Below are positions 1 through 5,304 of a stretch of DNA of 5,623 bases, in pieces. The position numbers were made by a program, and so were the translations under genes. Under the pieces are notes generated by a model. That model was not told the DNA's origin and made no database searches. It was given only the letters and a program-made list of their open reading frames with translations. Positions within the stretch are counted from its first letter, which is position 1. Each line of letters opens with the position of its first letter. The stretch is from Anaerolineae bacterium (GTDB lineage: Bacteria > Chloroflexota > Anaerolineae > 4572-78), in the NCBI GenBank assembly GCA_027022125.1, contig JALVZI010000150.1:1-5623 (forward strand), read 5' to 3'.

Positions 1-68
1 GTTAGGGGGAGGGGGCAAATCCGCGATAACACAATGAACTAAATGAAACTTTTGAAAAGTGTGCCAAA

Positions 69-98
69 ATTACAGAAACCATCGGCAATTTTTATAAT
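69..98 (+). promoter_or_regulatory. possible sigma-70-type promoter reading toward fliQ
   Basis: A perfect TATAAT hexamer lies at 93-98, with ATTACA (4 of 6 matches to TTGACA) at 69-74 and an 18-bp spacer. The -10 hexamer overlaps the left end of the palindrome at 96-180, so transcription would begin inside that element and leave a leader of roughly 270 nt before fliQ. AT-rich intergenic DNA often yields such matches by chance, and the -35 is weak, so this is only a candidate. Confidence 0.25.
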
Positions 99-180
99 GT
101 CATTCCCGCGAAAGCGGGAATCCACGATGTTTCGCTATGGATTCCGGATATTTCCCTGCGGGAAATTCCGGAATGACATT
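96..180. repeat. 85-bp composite palindromic repeat with 11-bp terminal inverted repeats
   Basis: The ends are perfect inverted repeats: AATGTCATTCC at 96-106 and GGAATGACATT at 170-180. Inside are further inverted repeats. ATTCCCGC (102-109) pairs with GCGGGAAT (114-121) around a GAAA tetraloop. ATTCCGG (141-147) pairs with CCGGAAT (168-174), enclosing ATTTCCC (150-156) with GGGAAAT (160-166). GGAATCCA (117-124) can alternatively pair with TGGATTCC (138-145). The 102-121 unit fits the pattern ATTCCC-N8-GGGAAT known from neisserial dRS3 repeats, and similar short palindromes are dispersed in many genomes. The size, terminal repeats and lack of coding capacity fit a MITE- or REP/BIME-like non-autonomous element. 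No clear target-site duplication was found. Confidence 0.75.
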
Positions 181-182
181 TA

Positions 183-210
183 AAATCCGTGAAATTTGTG
201 AAAATTCGTG
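183..210. repeat. short tandem repeat, three copies of AAATYYGTG
   Basis: Three near-identical 9-bp units run head to tail: AAATCCGTG (183-191), AAATTTGTG (192-200) and, after one extra A, AAATTCGTG (202-210). It begins three bases after the palindrome at 96-180. It could be a small dispersed repeat or a binding-site array. Nothing in the sequence shows which, and chance slippage is also possible. Confidence 0.5.
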
Positions 211-289
211 ACTGAATTTCAAACACACAAAAAGTTTCAATAAGTTCAATATCAAACACTTGTCAAATCTCGAACTGCGTAAGGTGAGT

Positions 290-321
290 GAGTAGCCCGC
301 AGGGCAGGGCGTATCGAAGGG
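290..321. repeat. REP-like GC-rich hairpin between palindrome and fliQ
   Basis: A short GC-rich island stands out in AT-rich surroundings. GCCC (295-298) pairs with GGGC (302-305) around a 3-nt loop, and AGGGC is then repeated (301-305, 306-310), followed by GTATCGAAGG (311-320). The arrangement GAGTAGCCC-loop-GGGC...GTATCGAA resembles short dispersed palindromic repeats I associate with many bacterial intergenic regions. Whether it is repeated in this genome cannot be seen from one copy. Confidence 0.35.
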
Positions 322-365
322 TGAAATCGGCAAAACACCGCTATACCCCGAATAGATACCGTGAA

Positions 366-371
366 AGAGGG
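366..371 (+). promoter_or_regulatory. ribosome binding site deciding the fliQ start
   Basis: AGAGGG lies 6 nt before the ATG at 378. It supports that codon over the in-frame GTG at 288, which would add 30 residues with no resemblance to FliQ. Confidence 0.75.
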
Positions 372-377
372 CAAAAG

Positions 378-647
378 ATGACCGAATCGTTTTTACTGAC
401 ACTGGGACACGATGCACTGATGCTGGCGCTGCTGATTGGCGCGCCGATGCTGGGCGTCAGTTTGCTCATCGGGTTGTTGGTGAGCCTTTTTCAAGCGATG
501 ACGCAGATAAACGAAATGACACTCACTTTTGTGCCGAAAATCATCGGGTTCGGGTTGGTACTGCTGCTATTGGGTCCGTGGATGTTGCAGCAGATGATGC
601 GTTTTACGGTGCAACTGTTCGATTTATTGCCCACAATGGTGCGCTGA
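378..647 (+). CDS. fliQ: FliQ, flagellar type III export gate protein
   Basis: FliQ is a small inner-membrane subunit of the flagellar type III secretion export gate. With FliP and FliR it forms the helical FliPQR channel through which rod, hook and filament subunits leave the cell. The 89-residue product has the usual family length. It has two hydrophobic segments (about 14-36 and 53-75) separated by the hallmark FQAMTQINEMTL stretch (38-49) and followed by FVPKII (51-56) and GPWM (66-69), all strongly conserved in FliQ. The start at 378 is chosen from the AGAGGG site and family length. Unusually, fliP is not immediately upstream and fliR does not follow: the stop at 645-647 is only 2 bp from the stop codon of a convergent gene. 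FliQ rather than a virulence homologue (SctS family) is preferred because flagellar fliR and flhB lie in the same window. Confidence 0.95.
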   Translation: MTESFLLTLGHDALMLALLIGAPMLGVSLLIGLLVSLFQAMTQINEMTLTFVPKIIGFGLVLLLLGPWMLQQMMRFTVQLFDLLPTMVR

Positions 648-649
648 CA

Positions 650-3064
650 TTACCCCAAATCGTACAACAATCGAATTTCCGCCTCAATTTGGGCGCGCAA
701 CTGCGGATACGGATATTCGGCGGTGGTTTTTAACGCCTGCTGATAGTCTTCCAGCGCGGTAGTGGGGTCGCCCTGATAGAAATGCAGACGACCCATTTTA
801 TAGTGCAGGGTGGCTTGCCATTCCGGGTCGTTCTGTATCAAATTCCACGCGGTTTGGTAGCAGATGGCGGCTTGGTTGAAATGGCTGGTGAAGGTAGCGG
901 CATCGCCCAGCGCATCGGCGAGATTCTGGTAAATTTCCGGATTCGGTTTCGGTATTTCTATCAGCGCATCCCACGCCATTTGCAAATGGTGATACGCCTC
1001 ATCGAATTTAAATTTCTCCAGCGCGTGCCGCCCGGCGAGCCAATTGTAGGCTATCATTTTCTCATCCTGCCCGCGAGTGGCATAATCGTGCGCCAGCGCT
1101 TCCAGATTTTGAGTGGGCGTGCGGGCTTCATCCACGGTTAAATCGGCGATGAGTTCGTGCAGTTCGCGGCGGGTTTTCCGCAAAATGCTGTTATAGGTCA
1201 CTTCGCGGACGACGGCTTGGGCAAAAGTAAACGTGCGCCCTTTTTCGGTATTGCCGGTATGCCGAATCAATCCCTGTTTCAGCAAGTTTTCCAGCGCGAC
1301 GTCAATGGTATCAATCGGGGTAATTTCTTTCAGTAATTTTTCGTTGAATGTCATCCCGATGACCGAGGCGTGTTGCAACACCCGCCGGTCGTCGGGGGTG
1401 AGCGTGTCGAGTTTTGCCAACACCAACCCTTCGATGCTGTGCGGAACCTCAATTTGGTCAACCGTGCGGGTGAGTTCCCACCGCCCGCTGCTGAGAATGA
1501 GTTGTCCCGATTGCACCAGTTCGCGGGTAACTTCCAGCAGGTAAAACGGGTTGCCGTCCGATTCTTTGATGAGGCGGGTGATGAGTGTGGCGGGGATGCC
1601 TTCGCCGGGCAGAATATGCCCCAGCATTTCGCGCCGCTCGGCTTCTGATAGCGGGGAAAGGTTGATGATATTGCTGATTTGCACATTGTTCAGCGATAAA
1701 TCGAAGCGCGGGCGGGCAATTGCCAGCACCATCAATTGAAAACCGCCCGATTGCACGCGAACCATCTGACTGGCAGTGACCACCCGCTGCAACCACTCGA
1801 TAATTTGTTCATCGCCCCATTGCAGGTCATCAATAATAACCAGTGTCGGGCGGCGAGAGGCTTGTTTGAAAAACAGGTCAACGGCGGCATCAATGGCTGC
1901 GCCGTGCAGATAGGCTAAATTGCGTTTGGCTTCGGGGTCGTCGGTGTTGAGTTGGCTGGTGTACCATCCCAGCAGATAACCCATCAGCGGGATAAATTTG
2001 TTGCTGGTGATGCCCAGTGCCGAAATCCGGTCTTCAATTTTGCGCCGCCGGATGACATCGGTGTCGTTTTCCACCAGCCCGAAATACTGCTCGGTGATTT
2101 GCGCCAGCGGTTTATATGCCTCCCGGTTGCCGGAAAGATTCTGCGCGCGCAGAATGATGGGATGTTTGGCGTGCGCATATTTGTTCAAACTGTTGACAAA
2201 CTCGGTTGCCAGACGGGTTTTGCCCAGTCCCGCTTCGCCTTTGAGCAGCACAGTTTGCGGGTATCCCGCTCCGGCGCGCGACCAGTGGGCGTGCAGCAAA
2301 TCGAATTCCTGCTGACGTCCCACAAAAGGCACGGTGCGGGCAATTTCTTCTCTGGCTTTGCGGGTGGTTTCTTTTTCTCCCAGCGGGGAATAAATGGGAA
2401 TGTACCCGCTTTTGCCCTTCACTTCGATGGCTTCCAGTATTTCGTATTCAAACAAATCGCTGGTGCGGTGATATACCGCTTCTGAAACGATGATTTGTCC
2501 GCCGGTGGCATAATCTTCCAGCCGCGCCGCCAAATTTACCGCATCGCCGATGACGGTGAGCGCGGTGTGCCCTTCCGGTCCCAACTCCCCCCACACCACC
2601 GAACCGGTGTTGATGCCGATGTTTATATCGCAGATGTGCCCCACTTTGCGGCGCATAAATCCGGCGAGGTTTTTCATTTCCTGCTGCATCGCCAGCGCGG
2701 CGCGGACGGCGCGGGCGGGGTCGTCTTCGTGGGCTTTGGGCGCGCCAAATAGCACCATCATTTCATCACCGACGGTTTTATCCAAAAAGCCGCCCTCTTT
2801 TTCGCATTCCACCATCAGCCGGGTGAAAACCGTGTTGAGCATATCAATCACGTCTTCCGGGTCGGCTTTTTCGCTGGCGGCAGTGAATGAGCCCAAATCG
2901 GCGAACAGGATTGTCACCTGCCGCCGTTCGCCGAGCCAGCGGTCGGTCAGCGGTGCAACCGGATGGCTGTCGGACGCAAACAGGGGTTTGCCGCACTGCG
3001 GACAGTAGCGGGCATTATCGGGTATCGGGTTTTGGCAGACCGGGCAGGTAGAGAGTGAACTCAT
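650..3064 (-). CDS. zinc-ribbon class IIIb adenylyl cyclase with AAA ATPase and TPR domains
   Basis: This 804-residue soluble protein is predicted to make cAMP from ATP. It starts with a zinc ribbon (CPVC at 7-10, CPQC at 21-24). The class III cyclase domain (about 45-225) keeps every catalytic position: metal-binding Asp56 (LFADL) and Asp100 (KTVGD), 44 residues apart as in mammalian enzymes; substrate-selecting Lys96 and Thr170; transition-state Asn177 and Arg181 (VNLAAR). Lys/Thr is the class IIIb adenylyl pair; guanylyl cyclases carry Glu and Cys or similar. An AAA/STAND-like ATPase follows, with VGR at 248-250, Walker A GEAGLGKT (276-283) and Walker B LVIIDD (408-413), then a helical, TPR-like C-terminus (about 660-804). 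The order cyclase-ATPase-TPR parallels mammalian soluble adenylyl cyclase and many bacterial regulators; the TPR part is short for the family. The ATG overlaps the HD-GYP stop (ATGA), with GGAGG 13 nt upstream, indicating translational coupling. The ligand sensed is unknown. Confidence 0.88.
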   Translation of the reverse strand: MSSLSTCPVCQNPIPDNARYCPQCGKPLFASDSHPVAPLTDRWLGERRQVTILFADLGSFTAASEKADPEDVIDMLNTVFTRLMVECEKEGGFLDKTVGDEMMVLFGAPKAHEDDPARAVRAALAMQQEMKNLAGFMRRKVGHICDINIGINTGSVVWGELGPEGHTALTVIGDAVNLAARLEDYATGGQIIVSEAVYHRTSDLFEYEILEAIEVKGKSGYIPIYSPLGEKETTRKAREEIARTVPFVGRQQEFDLLHAHWSRAGAGYPQTVLLKGEAGLGKTRLATEFVNSLNKYAHAKHPIILRAQNLSGNREAYKPLAQITEQYFGLVENDTDVIRRRKIEDRISALGITSNKFIPLMGYLLGWYTSQLNTDDPEAKRNLAYLHGAAIDAAVDLFFKQASRRPTLVIIDDLQWGDEQIIEWLQRVVTASQMVRVQSGGFQLMVLAIARPRFDLSLNNVQISNIINLSPLSEAERREMLGHILPGEGIPATLITRLIKESDGNPFYLLEVTRELVQSGQLILSSGRWELTRTVDQIEVPHSIEGLVLAKLDTLTPDDRRVLQHASVIGMTFNEKLLKEITPIDTIDVALENLLKQGLIRHTGNTEKGRTFTFAQAVVREVTYNSILRKTRRELHELIADLTVDEARTPTQNLEALAHDYATRGQDEKMIAYNWLAGRHALEKFKFDEAYHHLQMAWDALIEIPKPNPEIYQNLADALGDAATFTSHFNQAAICYQTAWNLIQNDPEWQATLHYKMGRLHFYQGDPTTALEDYQQALKTTAEYPYPQLRAQIEAEIRLLYDLG

Positions 3065-4254
3065 TGGTGCAAAATTGCCTCCACGGTTGTGGTTTTGTCG
3101 CGTGCCAAATCAATTTCGATGGGGACGATGCGGTCGTGACTGGGGTTGTACAGCAGACGAATGAGCGGGCGTTCGGGCTGTTTTTTGTTGGCGTGAACCA
3201 CCACTCCCCGATAACCGACATACCGTCCGGTGCGAACCACCACACTGATGCCGGTGGGCAAAACGGGCACCAGTTTTAAAAACACGTCAACAATTTCGGT
3301 GTTCAAAAATGTGCCCGAAAACTGGCGAATGGTTTTGATAACCTGTGTGGGGGTGAGCGCCGGTTGACCGGGGCGTTCGGTGCTGAGGGTGTCATACACA
3401 TCGGCGATGGTGGCAACCTCTGCCAAAATTTGGATGTTATGCCGGTCGAAGCGGGGGCGTTCGATGGTGTTTGTGCCGTACAATCGCCGGGGATAGCCGC
3501 GCCCGTCCTGCCGTTCGTGGTGTTCCAGTGCGATATGGTTGGCTATCACCGCATCGGGGTTGCGCGAGCGGAGCAGTTCATACCCGAAACGGGGATGTTC
3601 GCGCAGCCGCAGATGCACGGCGGGCGTGAGCATTTGGGTGTCATCAACCGCGCTGGAAAGCACTTTTGCATCCACAAAAATTTTGCCGATGTCGTGCAGC
3701 AGACAGCCGATACCCAATCGGCGCAGGTCAATCGGCGGCAGATGGAGGCGTTTGCCAATCATCAGCGCCACCACTGTGGTGTCGATGGAGTGTCCGAGAA
3801 TGACATCGCCGTGGCTGCGAATCTGCCCGATGCCCGCCAGCATATCCACGCCTGCCAACTCGTCCAAAATGGCGGTGACGCGCCCTTCCAGTTTCTCGAA
3901 CCCGTTGTACCCGCGCAGCGCGTTCACCACATTGCTGTCTTTCAAACCGGCAACCACGGTTTCGGTGGGGGCGGTGTTGAATTCAGAGGTGATGTGCCGC
4001 ACGAAATCGTACAGCCGTGCCAGTGCCGATTGGGTGGCGCGGCGAGTTTCATCCGACAGCATATCTTCCACAACCACATCGTCGGTATCGCCGTCGCTGA
4101 TGAAAATGCTGGCAAATCCGCGCTGGCGGATTTTTTCGATGTATTCCGGCGTGAGTGTGACTCCCTGACGCAGCAGCACACTGCCGCGCGGGTCAATGAC
4201 CGGTTTTGCCAGTATCATTCCCGATTCCAGAGCATCAATTGGGAGACGGAGCAT
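3061..4254 (-). CDS. HD-GYP domain cyclic-di-GMP phosphodiesterase
   Basis: This predicted cytoplasmic 397-residue protein should hydrolyse c-di-GMP, the messenger that usually represses motility. The N-terminal part (LPIDALESGMILAKPV from residue 4) is a regulatory domain common before HD-GYP domains (DUF3391-like), followed by a helical linker. The catalytic domain has His155, the HD pair His187-Asp188 with Lys191 (HDIGK), His220, His240, and the full signature HHERQDGRGYP at 245-255, then Asp285 (ADVYD). All motif residues are intact, so activity is likely. A beta-rich tail (about 332-397) is seen in other HD-GYP proteins. There are no membrane segments. I chose ATG 4254 over the in-frame TTG at 4287: GAGG sits 5 nt upstream (4260-4263), LRLPIDALESG is the usual start, and a candidate sigma-28 promoter at 4300-4326 would leave almost no leader for the TTG. 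Its stop overlaps the cyclase start. Substrate could also include 3'3'-cGAMP, as for some HD-GYP enzymes. Confidence 0.9.
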   Translation of the reverse strand: MLRLPIDALESGMILAKPVIDPRGSVLLRQGVTLTPEYIEKIRQRGFASIFISDGDTDDVVVEDMLSDETRRATQSALARLYDFVRHITSEFNTAPTETVVAGLKDSNVVNALRGYNGFEKLEGRVTAILDELAGVDMLAGIGQIRSHGDVILGHSIDTTVVALMIGKRLHLPPIDLRRLGIGCLLHDIGKIFVDAKVLSSAVDDTQMLTPAVHLRLREHPRFGYELLRSRNPDAVIANHIALEHHERQDGRGYPRRLYGTNTIERPRFDRHNIQILAEVATIADVYDTLSTERPGQPALTPTQVIKTIRQFSGTFLNTEIVDVFLKLVPVLPTGISVVVRTGRYVGYRGVVVHANKKQPERPLIRLLYNPSHDRIVPIEIDLARDKTTTVEAILHQ

Positions 4255-4299
4255 ATCATCCTCGTAAAAAGTGGGCGCGATGAACAACCTTACTTAATC

Positions 4300-4326
4300 A
4301 CATCGGCAGGTTTGGTGCGGACTTTA
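4300..4326 (-). promoter_or_regulatory. candidate sigma-28 (FliA/SigD) flagellar promoter for the HD-GYP/cyclase operon
   Basis: Read on the minus strand, TAAAGTCC (4326-4319), an 11-bp spacer (4318-4308) and GCCGATGT (4307-4300) match the sigma-28 consensus TAAAGTTT-N11-GCCGATAA at 12 of 16 positions with exact spacing. Against the Bacillus SigD form (TAAA-N15-GCCGATAT) only one base differs. A transcript starting near 4292 would have a leader of about 40 nt ending in the GAGG site and ATG 4254. Position, strand, spacing and flagellar context agree. It is a consensus match, not a measured start. Confidence 0.65.
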
Positions 4327-4369
4327 GCGTTCTTTACGTGATTTTTACCTTGTCTTCACACGAAGTTTA

Positions 4370-4398
4370 CTGACGCGGCGGCGGGCGTATGTTATAAA
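4370..4398 (+). promoter_or_regulatory. candidate sigma-70-type promoter for fliR-flhB
   Basis: CTGACG (4370-4375; 4 of 6 matches to TTGACA), a 17-bp spacer and TATAAA (4393-4398; 5 of 6 to TATAAT) lie divergent to the candidate sigma-28 promoter. A second TATAAA follows at 4399-4404. Because fliQ ends before an opposing operon, fliR needs its own promoter, and this is the best candidate in the 267-bp divergent gap. It would give a leader of about 115 nt. Confidence 0.4.
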
Positions 4399-4416
4399 TA
4401 TAAAGGCTAATAGTGA

Positions 4417-4438
4417 GGCGAAATGCCGTTTTTTCGCC
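4417..4438 (+). other. 7-bp stem-loop in the fliR leader
   Basis: GGCGAAA (4417-4423) pairs with TTTCGCC (4432-4438) around an 8-nt loop. It lies just downstream of the candidate fliR promoter and about 85 nt before the start codon. There is no T tract after the stem, so it does not look like an intrinsic terminator. It may be a leader structure or a chance inverted repeat. Confidence 0.3.
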
Positions 4439-4521
4439 CCGAACCGGTAGCACATTTCAACAAGGTTTGACAATAATAGTAGCGGCATCGGCAGCGAAAG
4501 TAAAATTTTTGCAACGGTTTT

Positions 4522-5280
4522 ATGACACTCTCACCCGACTATCTGATAACTCTATTTTTGATGTTTGTTCGCATTTTGGCGATGTTTATGACTGCACCCA
4601 TTTTCAGCAGTAAAAATATCCCCAATATCGCCAAAATCGGATTTTCGGGCATTTTGGCGATGATACTGCTGCCGTTTGACGGCGTGCCGCCCGCCCCGAC
4701 CCAACTGGCGCCGTTTGTGCTGAGTGTGGCGCAAGAGGTGCTGCTCGGTGCACTGCTGGGGTTTGCCAGCAATCTGGTGTTTGTGGCGGTCAGTATGGGC
4801 GCGGGTATGATGGGCTTGCAGGTGGGGTTTCGCGCCGCAAGTTTGTTCAATCCCGTGTTTAACGCTTCCAGTGCCGCACTCGACCAGTTTTACTCGTTTT
4901 TGGTTGCCGCGTTGTTTCTGGCAATTGACGGGCATCACTGGTTGATTTTGGCGCTGTCTCGCACCTTTAAAACCATTCCGGTCGGTACATTTGCTTTTAC
5001 CGCCATTACCACCGACCGGCTGGTGGCGATGACGGCGCAGGCATTTGTGGCGGCGGTGCAAATTGCGCTGCCGGTGGTCGGCGTGCTGCTGCTGACGGAT
5101 GTCGGATTGGGGCTGATTGCGCGGGCAGTGCCGCAGGTGCAAATTTTCTTCCTCAGCCTGCCGCTGAAAATCGGATTGGGATTGCTGATGTTGGCGTTAA
5201 CACTGTCTGTCACCCTGCCGATGATAAAAGACTATCTGGCAACCACGGTGAGCAATTTGATGGCGTTGGGCATGCCGTAA
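4522..5280 (+). CDS. fliR: FliR, flagellar type III export gate protein
   Basis: FliR is the single-copy polytopic membrane subunit that completes the FliPQR export gate and contacts FlhB. The 252-residue length is normal for the family. Several hydrophobic segments are visible (roughly 7-24, 38-51, 66-92, 122-146, 175-195 and 206-233). Conserved family blocks include MGAGMMGLQVGF (92-103), LFLAIDGHHWLI (131-142, matching the LFLxxNGHxWLI block of other FliR), TIPVG (151-155) and PQVQIFFLSLPLKIGLG (204-220). ATG 4522 is the earliest in-frame start and begins at the usual FliR N-terminus, but no strong Shine-Dalgarno precedes it (only ACGG at 4514-4517), which is odd beside the good site of fliQ. 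flhB follows 24 bp later, so the two are probably one transcript. fliQ, the usual upstream partner, is about 3.9 kb away behind an opposing operon. Confidence 0.95.
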   Translation: MTLSPDYLITLFLMFVRILAMFMTAPIFSSKNIPNIAKIGFSGILAMILLPFDGVPPAPTQLAPFVLSVAQEVLLGALLGFASNLVFVAVSMGAGMMGLQVGFRAASLFNPVFNASSAALDQFYSFLVAALFLAIDGHHWLILALSRTFKTIPVGTFAFTAITTDRLVAMTAQAFVAAVQIALPVVGVLLLTDVGLGLIARAVPQVQIFFLSLPLKIGLGLLMLALTLSVTLPMIKDYLATTVSNLMALGMP

Positions 5281-5304
5281 CGCATTTCGGAGAAAAGTTG
5301 AGCG

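Larger units (their letters stand above)
1..377. other. repeat-rich intergenic region upstream of fliQ
   Basis: No convincing protein-coding gene is seen here on either strand. The first 42 bases are closed by stops in all three forward frames (3-5, 35-37, 40-42), so at most a few C-terminal codons of an upstream gene could be present, and I cannot recognise any. The region is AT-rich outside the repeats and holds a composite palindrome (96-180), a short tandem repeat (183-210), a REP-like hairpin (about 290-321) and the fliQ ribosome binding site (366-371). In most bacteria fliP lies directly before fliQ with little gap. Here it is absent from the 377 bases before fliQ, so fliP is either further upstream or elsewhere. 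No obvious rho-independent terminator (stem followed by a T run) is present. Confidence 0.7.

Noticed and set aside
5..16. G-rich run near the left edge as a possible G-quadruplex
   Set aside because: Only two G runs are present; four are needed.
48..60. ACTTTT-G-AAAAGT inverted repeat
   Set aside because: The central spacer is a single base and the arms are AT-rich; chance occurrence is likely in this sequence.
288..377. GTG start at 288 adding 30 residues to FliQ
   Set aside because: The extension is translated from the REP-like sequence; the ATG at 378 has a good ribosome site and gives the standard 89-residue FliQ.
100..417. Minus-strand 105-codon open frame across the repeats and the fliQ start
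   Set aside because: It is built from the palindrome, the REP-like hairpin and the antisense of fliQ; it has no protein features beyond translated repeat sequence.
1952..2485. 177-codon plus-strand open frame antisense to the cyclase
   Set aside because: It overlaps the ATPase and cyclase coding region on the other strand, resembles no family I know, and other shadow frames of similar size occur nearby.
4255..4287. TTG start at 4287 adding 11 residues to the HD-GYP protein
   Set aside because: It has no properly spaced ribosome site and lies only a few bases from the predicted sigma-28 start; ATG 4254 has GAGG at 5 nt and begins at the usual family N-terminus.
3364..4341. Long plus-strand open frame (325 codons) antisense to the HD-GYP gene
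   Set aside because: It is a composition shadow of a gene with complete catalytic motifs; its translation shows no recognisable domain and it runs across the divergent promoter region.
4337..4360. CRP-like half sites CGTGA and TCACA in the divergent region, tempting beside an adenylyl cyclase
   Set aside because: The halves are 14 bp apart rather than 6 bp, so they do not form a CRP-type operator.
4467..4472. Perfect TTGACA -35 hexamer upstream of fliR
   Set aside because: No -10-like hexamer lies 16-18 bp downstream; the next AT-rich hexamer is 28 bp away.
4413..4613. 66-codon plus-strand frame starting GTG in the fliR leader
   Set aside because: It overlaps fliR in another frame by about 90 bases, has no family resemblance and no ribosome site.
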